Positions 10,001-17,728 of a stretch of DNA of 64,000 nucleotides are shown here, piece after piece. The translations under genes were made by a program, and so were the position numbers. The notes beneath the pieces were generated by a model, which did no database searches, was not told the DNA's origin, and saw only the letters and a list, made by a program, of their open reading frames with translations. Source of the DNA: Paludibacteraceae bacterium. GTDB lineage: Bacteria > Bacteroidota > Bacteroidia > Bacteroidales > Paludibacteraceae. The stretch lies in contig JAFVTU010000021.1 in assembly GCA_017503075.1 (NCBI GenBank), positions 1 to 64,000 on the forward strand, given 5' to 3'. Position 1 is the first letter of the stretch. Each line of letters begins with the position of its first letter.

Positions 10001-11215
10001 ACCATCTACTGTTCCACCATTGAGCACCCATTTGACATCCATATTGATTTGAGGTTCGGTGCCTTGACCTTTCTCTAGGAATATCTCTGGATAAACGGTT
10101 TTGTTAGCTGTGACTGTAACCGCAATCTCCTTATCTTGATATCCAGCAGCGTGTACTGTGAGCGTATATTCACCTGATTGGAGATTTTCAAAGACAAAGA
10201 TACCGTTGTAGTTGTGGTCAGTGGTATAGTAGTATTGGTCAGTAATGTGGCGAGCCACATGGCGGTAACATTCGGTACGGATGATATTGCCTAATGCATC
10301 GCGGAGCACCACCTTCGCACCATTGATAGGTAGGAATTCATCGTATGAGGTGGTCATGCTATTGAAAAGATGATGAGACATCTCCGTCAAACTACGCACG
10401 CAGCCCATGATGTATCCGACATTTTCGCCTGCTTTGCGGTAGTAGTCCTGTATGCCTCGGAAATAGCGGATACCCTCTTGGCGGCACCATTCGGGGTTCA
10501 ATGCACGGTGGCGCGCTGGTTGGTAGGTATGGAAATAACCCTCTACCAAATATCCAGGGCAACTATGTTCTAGCACCTGTAATCCGTTACCACCATAGAA
10601 GCTTTCATCTCCTCGCAGATTGGGTTCTTCTAGCGAATAGTAACTATTAGGTTCAAATCCGTGAGTTATAGTCTGCCAGTTCTTATCGTTACCAAACGCC
10701 TCAAAATGTCTTGGCCACGCAGTCTGTGCCATACTGTATGAATTAGAAATATTATTTGCTCCACCATCTGTGCCTGCGTAAAGGAACAGTGGGTAGTTGA
10801 CATTGTCGCCATCCACGTTTGCATTGGAGTGGATAGAGATAAAGTAGTCGGCTTCAAAGATGTTAACCTCTGCACAAATATCCAACAGTGGTTTATCAAT
10901 TGACTCATCGCCATAAACATATGGATATGGACCGTTCTCGGCACGGGACATCATCACATCATAGCCGGCTGCTATTAGCTTCTCTTGGAGAGCAAAAGCT
11001 TTCCAGAGGTTGGTGTTAGACTCAAAGAAACCGAGGGTGTCATATGCAGCATAGTTAACAGTCGCCATCGGACGGCTATTAGGTCCCCAGTCGCCGTGAC
11101 CAGGGTTGATGTACACTCGCTGGGCATTGCTCAACAAACTGATACTGCACACAAAAACAAACAAAACAAACCGTCGTATGTCTTGTTTAAATCTCAATCT
11201 ATTTTTAATATTCAT
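7061..11215 (-). CDS. Large secreted N-acetylmuramoyl-L-alanine amidase with InlB-type repeats and propeller-like region
   Basis: 1384 residues. A signal peptide ends near SNAQ (residue 32), followed by an Amidase_3-like domain with candidate H40, E65, H129 and E225, highly similar to the paralogue at 3444 (both contain CRQEGIRYFRGI). Next come a carboxypeptidase-regulatory domain, three Flg_new/InlB-type repeats, and a low-complexity Pro/Gly/Gln linker (GQPQGG units, DNA about 8625-8790). A long region with VAPDGKVYLTDNG and LNFDYAGNLVATLG motifs reads as a beta-propeller. The C-terminus KVLENGVILIIRDGVKYN is a common Bacteroidales secreted-protein ending. A promoter lies at 11335-11365, giving a leader of about 110 nt. 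The role is probably wall remodelling or attack at the cell surface. Confidence 0.85.
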   Translation of the reverse strand: MNIKNRLRFKQDIRRFVLFVFVCSISLLSNAQRVYINPGHGDWGPNSRPMATVNYAAYDTLGFFESNTNLWKAFALQEKLIAAGYDVMMSRAENGPYPYVYGDESIDKPLLDICAEVNIFEADYFISIHSNANVDGDNVNYPLFLYAGTDGGANNISNSYSMAQTAWPRHFEAFGNDKNWQTITHGFEPNSYYSLEEPNLRGDESFYGGNGLQVLEHSCPGYLVEGYFHTYQPARHRALNPEWCRQEGIRYFRGIQDYYRKAGENVGYIMGCVRSLTEMSHHLFNSMTTSYDEFLPINGAKVVLRDALGNIIRTECYRHVARHITDQYYYTTDHNYNGIFVFENLQSGEYTLTVHAAGYQDKEIAVTVTANKTVYPEIFLEKGQGTEPQINMDVKWVLNGGTVDGTLPSTITEEYRLPIPYKAGYAFQGWYNNAEGQGTALTTLPVGYKGTVYAIWRTTSVKWELNGGHVSENKLLWEDFQRTKLGRAELVSVADAWNVIDDYIYDDIQKVNFHTLLTTDEYKWLGDYLWNKANPHVNPGSGNEYIWWGNMLNAFLNSTTYNFYCHHCSANVTVDFTESGKYDNWKNSATEEIRQKVTLPNQITSDYTIPTPEKEGATFQGWYDNPHGMGDPITELPESYEGTVYAIWVGPVPCIVAYDLNCKYKPGAMAFDFSFYANTQPASGKLIFYNAEGQATAEYLLSNLRQGKNTIFIQAESLHALGLELGKDIYWDVELETRPSTLFAEIFRSSTFNTAYATIDNNPESDFFGSIWVANQKTHGYNTTTDGEIWRLVPELAYARDGEKDAQQGHRPHRPRPVGPKPNDGQQPPQGGGGQPQGGQPNGGQPQGGKQEPPRGDGQPHHAPAQGDGGFEVIFRPTVAPDGKVYLTDNGPSYGGVFVMDPHTKQINNFFDGCTYAYGEWWNNGQVVGSGSTGAHIYWTETGEAKLYLIHNTHPDAANDAGKALGFFEYNLMKNGELNHTYNNTALAYKAFANNYQGSLTDYAIVGTSHGTWVCNLRIENVSLDPSLSFYSKDGTVTYFEDPDFISGSWGAALAVNQDETILVMVDRYGDLLQFDIEWTGDVPNLTNKQIHQIFDFTSNDSYDRPTITTLNFDYAGNLVATLGETYNDASDKHQVAIFTLPKAVNKVDVPARESQFVPSLVEDEQCASVAKADMTYQTVKLYRKLQSGMYNTICLPFGIDLNNLSEDHPYKNATVVEFVGTEIQTVGGEDILKLKFSQVTSMQAGVPYLIKPQQTIKDPMLFYNVVMGNSVEAQAVTKGDITFQGVMNPTELPDPNMLMLVANNRLASSTGGTMQGNRGYFVIDNPQNMPKRAEIAIVKGAPSSDDYIHIDDYQPTVTKVLENGVILIIRDGVKYNLMGARVR

Positions 11216-11334
11216 ATCTCTGACATGTATTATAAAATCGTCCTATTTTTTGATACATAGCCAATTTATTAAGATTATCACTCGATACAATCTTAATTGT
11301 ATTCCTAGATTAAACTTATTTTAGAAATAGATTG

Positions 11335-11365
11335 CAAAAATAGGACTTTTTTTTGAATTATACAA
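11335..11365 (-). promoter_or_regulatory. Bacteroidota promoter for the amidase cluster
   Basis: On the minus strand TTG (11363-11365), 20 bp, TATTTTTG (11335-11342). The start codon is about 120 bp further on. Confidence 0.65.
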
Positions 11366-11557
11366 ATTTTATTCAGAAAATATACTTTTTTTCGTGAATA
11401 ATTAGCAATTTTACAAAGAATGCGGATTTTTTATCAAAAAAAAGTGATTTTTACCTTGCGCTAATATTTAGAGGTAAAAGGCAGGGGATGTATCCAATGT
11501 CAGCAGGTGGCAATAGCAATAAAATCGCACTTAATCGTGAACTTTTGCACGCTTTAC
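11366..11557. other. AT-rich spacer without a visible gene
   Basis: Lies between the divergent promoters of the amidase cluster and thrS. There are long A and T runs and no coding pattern or clear hairpin on either strand. Confidence 0.6.
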
Positions 11558-11588
11558 TTGCGTATGTGCAATATTTGTTGTACCTTTG
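11558..11588 (+). promoter_or_regulatory. thrS: Bacteroidota promoter for thrS
   Basis: TTG (11558-11560) in the extended form TTGCGTATGT, 20 bp, TACCTTTG (11581-11588) followed by CAG. Transcription should start near 11595, leaving a leader of about 185 nt. Confidence 0.8.
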
Positions 11589-11655
11589 CAGCGAAATTGG
11601 CTTTTAGGGCATTTGTGCGCCCTGAGCCGTAAACATTTGTAGGTTTATTAAAGAA

Positions 11656-11762
11656 TGGTGTAGCAGTAGAGTAGTCGTGGAGTAACGGTAGAGTAGTGGT
11701 TGTGTTTTAGAAGCAAAACAATCCTACTCAAATCTACTCAATTCTACTCAAATCTACACCAT
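11656..11762 (+). repeat. Long imperfect hairpin in the thrS leader made of two periodic arms
   Basis: The left arm (11660-11703) is four 11-bp units starting GTAG or GTAA. The right arm (11721-11760) is four 10-bp units of the CTACTCAAAT type. The ends pair exactly (TGGTGTAG with CTACACCA), and three GAGTA(G)/CTACTC blocks pair between them around GTTTTAGAAGCAAAAC. It ends 18 bp before the thrS ATG, so it could control translation, or it may just be spacer repeat DNA. Confidence 0.7.
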
Positions 11763-11780
11763 ATTGAACAAAAATTTATC

Positions 11781-13742
11781 ATGATTAAAATCACTTTTCC
11801 GGACGGAGGCGTCCGCGAGTACGAGAGCGGAATCACCGCTTACGAAGTAGCTGCAAGCATCAGCAGCCGTTTGGCACAAGACATCCTTGTGGCTAGTGTA
11901 AAGGCTCCTAATCAAGAGGAGTGGCAAATAGTAGAACTCAATGCACCAATCACCGAAGATTGCGAAATCAAACTCCACAAGTGGGAGGACAAAGAGGCGA
12001 AGCATGCCTTTTGGCACACCTCAAGTCACTTGATGGCAGAGGCATTGCAGGAGTTGTATCCTGGCATCCAATTCGGTATTGGTCCTGCTATCGAGAATGG
12101 TTTCTACTACGATGTGTACCCAGCTGAAGGACAAACCATCAAGGATAGCGACTTTGCTATGATCGAGCAAAAAATGGCAGAGCTTCGCGCTAAGAAAGAG
12201 CCACTAGTAAAGAAGTCAATTGCTAAGGCAGATGCGTTGGCAGAGTTTGGTGCAAAAGGACAAACATATAAATGCGAGCTTATCAGCGAACTCGAAGACG
12301 GACATATATCTACCTATACACAAGGTGCGTTTACCGACCTTTGTAAAGGTCCTCACCTCGTTTCTACCGAGGCCATCAAAGCTATCAAAGTGCTCAGTTG
12401 TGCAGCGGCATACTGGCGTGGCGACGATTCTCGCCCAATGATGACCCGTATCTACGGTATCACTTTCCCAAAGAAAGCGATGTTGGACGAGTACTTGACC
12501 CTACTCGAAGAGGCTAAGAAACGCGACCACCGCAAGATTGGTAAAGAGTTGGAGCTCTTTATGTTCTCCGACATGGTGGGTAAAGGTCTGCCTATCTGGC
12601 TACCAAAGGGTACTGCGCTGCGTCTGCGCCTCGAGGACTTCCTCAAGAAGATTCAAAAACGCTATGGCTATCAACAAGTAATCACCCCACATATCGGTAA
12701 CAAGAACTTGTACATCACTTCTGGTCACTGGGATCACTATGGTAAGGACTCCTTCCAACCAATCACCACTCCAGAAGAAGGCGAGGTATATTTGCTCAAA
12801 CCAATGAACTGCCCTCACCACTGTACAATCTTTAAGAACACCCCTCACTCATACAAAGACCTGCCACTGCGTATTGCTGAGTTCGGTACGGTGTATCGCT
12901 ACGAGCAATCGGGTGAGTTGCACGGTCTCACGCGTGTGCGCTCCTTTACTCAAGACGATGCGCATATCTTCTGCCGTCCTGACCAAGTGAAGAGTGAGTT
13001 TATCCGCGTGATGGAGATCATCGAGATTATCTTCAAGTCACTCGCATTCGAGAACTTCGAGGCACAAATTTCTCTACGTGACCCTAATAACACTACCAAG
13101 TACGTGGGTTCAGACGAGGTTTGGGAGAAAGCAGAGCAAGCTATCATCGAAGCATGCCAAGAGAAGGGATTACCTGCTCGCGTAGAGACTGGCGAGGCAG
13201 CGTTCTATGGTCCAAAACTCGACTTCATGGTAAAAGATGCGTTGGGTCGTCGTTGGCAATTGGGTACTATCCAAGTGGATTACAACTTGCCAGAGCGTTT
13301 TGAGTTGGAGTATGTAGGCGAGGATAACCAAAAGCACCGCCCTGTGATGATTCACCGTGCGCCATTCGGCAGTATGGAGCGTTTCGTGGCTGTGCTCATC
13401 GAGCATACCGCAGGTAAGTTCCCATTGTGGTTGACTCCTGACCAAGCAGTGGTATTGCCAATCTCAGAGAAGAGCAACGAGTATGCCCACAAGGTAAAAG
13501 AGATGCTCGAGGCACAAGACGTGCGCGCTATCGTGGACGACCGCAACGAGAAACTCGGCCGTAAGATTCGCGACAACGAACTCAAGCGTATCCCATACAT
13601 GCTCATCGTAGGTGAGAAAGAGGCGGAGCAAGGCCTTGTATCTGTTCGCCAACAAGGCGCAGAGGAGAAAGGTCAGATGACTATCCAAGAGTTTGCTGAC
13701 ATGATCACTGCTACCGTGAAAGAGCAGATGAATGCTTATTAA
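11781..13742 (+). CDS. thrS: Threonine--tRNA ligase
   Basis: 653 residues, full length for class II ThrRS. Visible parts are the N-terminal TGS domain (1-65), the editing domain with the HTSSH motif (79-83), the catalytic core with MNCPHH (342-347) and [18 protein letters not shown], motif 3 [11 protein letters not shown], and the anticodon-binding domain at the end. It charges tRNA-Thr in the cytoplasm. The ATG at 11781 is used because the upstream in-frame codons lie in the leader hairpin. The usual infC-rpmI-rplT genes do not follow; a row of mini-hairpins and a CotH gene do. Regulation through the structured leader is possible. Confidence 0.97.
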   Translation: MIKITFPDGGVREYESGITAYEVAASISSRLAQDILVASVKAPNQEEWQIVELNAPITEDCEIKLHKWEDKEAKHAFWHTSSHLMAEALQELYPGIQFGIGPAIENGFYYDVYPAEGQTIKDSDFAMIEQKMAELRAKKEPLVKKSIAKADALAEFGAKGQTYKCELISELEDGHISTYTQGAFTDLCKGPHLVSTEAIKAIKVLSCAAAYWRGDDSRPMMTRIYGITFPKKAMLDEYLTLLEEAKKRDHRKIGKELELFMFSDMVGKGLPIWLPKGTALRLRLEDFLKKIQKRYGYQQVITPHIGNKNLYITSGHWDHYGKDSFQPITTPEEGEVYLLKPMNCPHHCTIFKNTPHSYKDLPLRIAEFGTVYRYEQSGELHGLTRVRSFTQDDAHIFCRPDQVKSEFIRVMEIIEIIFKSLAFENFEAQISLRDPNNTTKYVGSDEVWEKAEQAIIEACQEKGLPARVETGEAAFYGPKLDFMVKDALGRRWQLGTIQVDYNLPERFELEYVGEDNQKHRPVMIHRAPFGSMERFVAVLIEHTAGKFPLWLTPDQAVVLPISEKSNEYAHKVKEMLEAQDVRAIVDDRNEKLGRKIRDNELKRIPYMLIVGEKEAEQGLVSVRQQGAEEKGQMTIQEFADMITATVKEQMNAY

Positions 13743-13815
13743 ACGCCAAGGCGTTTCGGACGGCACAGAGTGCCTATGGGACGCCTCTTTGAGGCTAATG
13801 GACGGCTTCGCCTAT
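13742..13815 (+). repeat. Cluster of four GC mini-hairpins after thrS
   Basis: Successive small inverted repeats: AAACGCC/GGCGTTT (13740-13755), GGCAC-AGA-GTGCC, GCCTC-TTT-GAGGC and GGC-TTC-GCC. They are joined by TATGGGACG and TAATGGACG linkers. The GGACG linker is the one seen in other spacers of the window, while the stems differ. Confidence 0.7.
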
Positions 13816-13850
13816 AGGTTATTGGCGAGAGGTTAGAAATTATAGGCGGG
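13816..13850 (+). repeat. Heptad repeat array before the CotH gene
   Basis: Five 7-bp units at 13816, 13823, 13830, 13837 and 13844 (AGGTTAT, TGGCGAG, AGGTTAG, AAATTAT, AGGCGGG), continuing directly from the mini-hairpin cluster. Confidence 0.7.
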
Positions 13851-13867
13851 AACACACCCGCCTATAA
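13840..13867 (+). terminator. Strong hairpin upstream of the CotH gene
   Basis: A perfect 11-bp stem, TTATAGGCGGG / CCCGCCTATAA, with loop AACACA. No T-run follows (CTAAAAATTTATATAG), so it may act as an mRNA stabiliser or a weak thrS terminator. Confidence 0.5.
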
Positions 13868-13887
13868 CTAAAAATTTATATAGCACT

Positions 13888-15540
13888 ATGAAACGACTAT
13901 TCTTTACTTTGATACTAGCAAGTATGCTATGTTCATTGTATGCAGTATCCCCTTCGGGTACGCTGCCAGTCTTGTACATCCAAACGGAGAACAATGCCCC
14001 TATTACAAGCAAAGAAGACTACATCAATGCCACATACTACCTCGATAACAAGGGACTAAGTGACTATCAGAGTATTGGCTCAAAAGCGCAACCTCTGAAC
14101 ATGGAAATCAGAGGGCGTGGCAACTACACTTGGAGGGATTTTGATAAAAAGCCCTATCGTATCAAACTTGCTGACAAACAGCCACTTCTAGGTATGACAA
14201 AAAGTAAGCATTTCGCTTTGCTAGCACATGCCGATGACAGCAAAGGGTTTATGCGCAATACCATTGGTTTTCAACTAAGTAAGTTGATTGGTATGACTTG
14301 GACACCTACTGCTAAACCTCTCGAAGTAGTACTCAATGGTGATTATATAGGTCTGTATTTCTTGACCGAAACCATTCGTGTAGATAAAGATCGCGTGAAT
14401 ATCGTGGAGCAAGAGGACGAGGCTACTGACCCCATGGCTATCACGGGTGGATGGCTCGTGGAGATTGACAACTATCGCGAGGATCCACAGGTTATCATCA
14501 CCGAAGGTGATCGTTATAATACCGAAACTGCGTTTACCTATAAGACGCCAGAGGTACTTTCTTCGGCGCAAGAGCAATTCCTCAAGGAGGAAATGGAGCG
14601 TATCAATACACTGGTCTATGGCGATAAGAACTCCGAGGAATTGTGGAAACACCTCGATATGGACGCATTGGCTCGATTCTATATTGTACAAGAGATGACC
14701 GACAACTACGAGTCTTTCCACGGCAGTTGCTACCTCTATCGCGAGATGGGAGAAGGCGAGAAATGGCATTTTGGGCCAGTATGGGATTTTGGTAGTGCAT
14801 TCAACCGTAGCAAATCGCAATACATATTCGAAGGTGATGTATGGCATAACCACTGGATACCTGAGATTTGCAAATTCCCCGCGTTTATAAAACATGTGAA
14901 ACAGGTATGGAATACCTTTGTGGCAGCAAATTACAACGACATCTATACCTATATCTATCAGCAGCGAGATTTGATTGCATCCGCAGCAGCCTCAGACGCC
15001 AAACGCTGGCCACAATATGGCAACGCCGATTTAAGCAGCCGGGTACAGAAAGTGAGCAATCGACTACACGCGAATGCAGAATGGCTAAATGAGCAATGGG
15101 GCAATACGGATCTGCCTGATATACCCGGCGATAATCCTATCTATAATCCTAGTGAAGATATAGTCACATCCATGTATGTATGGCAAAATGGCCAAAAAGT
15201 GGAATACAATATTGCCGAAGTAGATAGTATTACCTTTGCAGAAAAAGAAAATGGCATTATCGTCAAAGCCAAAGTACCTGAGACATGGAAGGGTACTATC
15301 TATGTATGGATTTGGGGCGATGGTATCAGCGATGATGAGCATGTTGCCATGAAGCAAGACGACTGGTATGTCTTTGTACACGATGGCGAGGAACTGAACA
15401 TCATCTTCAAAAATGGTGAGGGCTGGACAGGTCACCCTAATCAATCTGAAGACATCTATACGACTCACAGTACTTGCTACATTCTCACGCAAGAGGGCGA
15501 AGAAAAAGCCGCAGCCACCGAAGTGGATTGCGGCCATTGA
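13888..15540 (+). CDS. Secreted CotH kinase family protein with C-terminal carbohydrate-binding-like module
   Basis: 550 residues with a signal peptide (about 1-19). The CotH domain spans about 25-380, with IRGRGNYTW, KPYRIKLADKQPLLGM, YFLTETIRVDKDRVNI and FGPVWDFGSAFN. CotH proteins are atypical secreted kinases, best known from Bacillus spore coat, and are widespread in Bacteroidota where the substrate is unknown. The last ~100 residues (VPETWKGTIYVWIWGDG...DDWYVFVHDGEELNIIFKNGEGW) resemble a starch-binding CBM26-type module, which suggests contact with polysaccharide. It converges with the phosphodiesterase gene (24 bp between stops). Confidence 0.85.
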   Translation: MKRLFFTLILASMLCSLYAVSPSGTLPVLYIQTENNAPITSKEDYINATYYLDNKGLSDYQSIGSKAQPLNMEIRGRGNYTWRDFDKKPYRIKLADKQPLLGMTKSKHFALLAHADDSKGFMRNTIGFQLSKLIGMTWTPTAKPLEVVLNGDYIGLYFLTETIRVDKDRVNIVEQEDEATDPMAITGGWLVEIDNYREDPQVIITEGDRYNTETAFTYKTPEVLSSAQEQFLKEEMERINTLVYGDKNSEELWKHLDMDALARFYIVQEMTDNYESFHGSCYLYREMGEGEKWHFGPVWDFGSAFNRSKSQYIFEGDVWHNHWIPEICKFPAFIKHVKQVWNTFVAANYNDIYTYIYQQRDLIASAAASDAKRWPQYGNADLSSRVQKVSNRLHANAEWLNEQWGNTDLPDIPGDNPIYNPSEDIVTSMYVWQNGQKVEYNIAEVDSITFAEKENGIIVKAKVPETWKGTIYVWIWGDGISDDEHVAMKQDDWYVFVHDGEELNIIFKNGEGWTGHPNQSEDIYTTHSTCYILTQEGEEKAAATEVDCGH

Positions 15541-15564
15541 TTGCGATATATAATCACAGGAAAA

Positions 15565-17706
15565 TTACTGTTGCTGTCCTAGTACATTGTACACTTGTCC
15601 GTTGTGGCGGATATGGAGTTGTCCGTTGTGAATAGACTTGATTGCGCCTTGCGAAGGAGAAGTGATATCCGATACGCCAGTGGATGGTTCGATAACGGTC
15701 ACTGCGCATGTAGCAGAAAAATCACCCAAAGTAGCAGTAATCGTATAGGAGCCAACCTTCGTGGTAGTAAATGATGCATTTAGTCCGTCATGATTGAGTC
15801 TAGAAACGCGACTAGTAGGCGTGTAGCGCCATGTGACATCCTGATCTGTAGCATTGGTTGGCGTGATGATAGCCTGTAGCTTGACCGTATCACCAGCTGG
15901 CATCTCAATTTCTGAGATATTGAGCGAGAAGTCCTTCACACGAATCTTGTGTGGCGCGGCACTGATTTCCCACCCTGCTATACCGTGACCTAAGCAATAC
16001 TCGTATAGGTTGACCGTAACGGAATCCACTTGTTCCCAATGAAAGAATGCACCTACTGAAGCATTGGCATAGTAGCCACCATTGCCTAATTGAGGTTGGG
16101 TGTACATAGGAGTGAGTTCGGCAGAAGTCATATCACGCAGTGTCCAACCGCCCTTGTAGTGACTGCCAGACATGTAAACAAACATCTCATGTCCACCTAG
16201 GTGGAAGAGTGCGCCACCTACCGTATTATTACGTGCGGGCGCGGTAGTACCATTAGGCGATGTCAGATAGGAGCCCTTATCACCATCCTTATAGAGGTGA
16301 TAACCATTGGCACGCACTTGGTAAATGAAATGATTAGGGGTGTTGTCAATTGGAATCACGTATCCTGCTGTAGAACCTTCGATACTTACAGGGTAAGAAG
16401 TGGTGGATACATATTGACCATTAGCAATCTTCACGACCTCAACAAACTTCTGCTTATTTGGGAAGAAATATACATACCCTCCAGCCGCAGAGAAGATATC
16501 ACCACTAGCGGTAGGGAAGTTGGTTTGACCATTGTTGTTTAGTTTGATTTCAATTGAATATTCCGTTGTGTCATTGGGTTTATAGACGATTAATTTTGTC
16601 GGAACATCAGCATCAGGGGATGCATGCAAGATCAAGTTGGCAGCATCGTCTCGGCAAATACCATGACGAAGATCAGGATGCTCTATGCCAGGTTCAAAGA
16701 CATTACCCGCTGTATCTACTGCCACCACTTTTCTTTTGCTATAATCAGAGACATAGAATACACCATCTACAAAGGCAGCCTCTTGCGCATTCACATAGTC
16801 GCCCTCTAGTGTGGTAGGGAAACCCTCAGGTAGTGTTTCTGCAGCTTCGGAAAAATTGAATAGTTCGGTGATATATAGCGTATCAATAGGTTGAGTAGGT
16901 GCTAGTGCCTCCCAATCAATTTCCTCTAGTTCGGGCATTTCAGATGGCAGAAGATAGTCACAAGTCATGGTGGTACAACCAAGTTCGCCATGTTGTTGGT
17001 ACGAAGCTAGACTATTAACTGTCCAACATGCTACTTCCATTCCTGCGTCATGGCATTTGCGCGCCATGTATTTGCTGAGTCCGCCTGTTTGTACACTAGG
17101 ATTGATACCCCATTTCTTGCACCATTCGTAGCGTACTTCAGTAACTTCGTAGCAAAGGAATTGGCATTTGAGTGCAGGATAGTTGGTGCGTACATACTCC
17201 AACGATTTTTGCATAGAAGTCAAGATGTATGCTTCTTCTACAAGTCCGTGTTTCTCAATGAGTTTGTAGAGTCCAGGGAAGCGGCTCATATCGTTGCTAT
17301 TGATACCTACTGCCCATTTGAGCTCGATGATAGGGAAAACATTATTCTCCTTGCAGATCTCGAGATAGCGATCTACGGAACACAATTTACCTGTATAGGT
17401 ATTCCCACTGCGTGTTTGTGTAAGAGTTAAGTCTTTAATATCTTCCCATTTGCTATTAGGAATAGAAACGTCATGCCCCACACGGTTCAAATCATCATCA
17501 TGCCAACAGATATATTCTCCATCTTTGGTTGTTTTGACATCAATCTCTAGTCCAGTATAACCATAATGGTTAATTCCATTCATAAATGCATCTTCGGTGT
17601 TCTCCACTCCACGATAACTGCCGCGGTGACCAGCGAAAAGAGGTTTCCAAGCGTAGGCTTGGGTCAGTGTGCATACGAGGCACAAAAGAAGTAGTGTTTT
17701 TTTCAT
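15565..17706 (-). CDS. Secreted glycerophosphodiester phosphodiesterase family protein with Ig-like domain
   Basis: 713 residues with a signal peptide. The GDPD TIM-barrel (about 22-260) shows AGHRGS, ENTEDAF, EIDVKTTKDG and WHDDDLNRV, matching the His/Glu/Asp metal and catalytic residues of the family. The middle third (about 290-590) has propeller-like repeats (GVFYVSDYSKRKVVAVDTAGNVFEP). A Big_2-type Ig domain follows (LNISEIEMPAGDTVKLQAIITPTNATDQDVTW), and the C-terminus LHIRHNGQVYNVLGQ is a secreted-protein tail. It would hydrolyse glycerophosphodiesters outside the cytoplasm. It starts 22 bp after spoU and probably shares its promoter. Confidence 0.85.
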   Translation of the reverse strand: MKKTLLLLCLVCTLTQAYAWKPLFAGHRGSYRGVENTEDAFMNGINHYGYTGLEIDVKTTKDGEYICWHDDDLNRVGHDVSIPNSKWEDIKDLTLTQTRSGNTYTGKLCSVDRYLEICKENNVFPIIELKWAVGINSNDMSRFPGLYKLIEKHGLVEEAYILTSMQKSLEYVRTNYPALKCQFLCYEVTEVRYEWCKKWGINPSVQTGGLSKYMARKCHDAGMEVACWTVNSLASYQQHGELGCTTMTCDYLLPSEMPELEEIDWEALAPTQPIDTLYITELFNFSEAAETLPEGFPTTLEGDYVNAQEAAFVDGVFYVSDYSKRKVVAVDTAGNVFEPGIEHPDLRHGICRDDAANLILHASPDADVPTKLIVYKPNDTTEYSIEIKLNNNGQTNFPTASGDIFSAAGGYVYFFPNKQKFVEVVKIANGQYVSTTSYPVSIEGSTAGYVIPIDNTPNHFIYQVRANGYHLYKDGDKGSYLTSPNGTTAPARNNTVGGALFHLGGHEMFVYMSGSHYKGGWTLRDMTSAELTPMYTQPQLGNGGYYANASVGAFFHWEQVDSVTVNLYEYCLGHGIAGWEISAAPHKIRVKDFSLNISEIEMPAGDTVKLQAIITPTNATDQDVTWRYTPTSRVSRLNHDGLNASFTTTKVGSYTITATLGDFSATCAVTVIEPSTGVSDITSPSQGAIKSIHNGQLHIRHNGQVYNVLGQQQ

Positions 17707-17728
17707 GGTTGTAAATATTTAGTATTGA

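Noticed and set aside
11216-11560. Small RNA gene in the AT-rich spacer before thrS
   Set aside because: TTTACCTTGC at 11450 resembles a -7 box but has no TTG at the 20-bp distance and no terminator follows.
13740-13870. CRISPR-like array from regularly spaced short repeats
   Set aside because: Units are too short and variable, there are no unique spacers of 30 bp or more, and no cas genes lie in the window.
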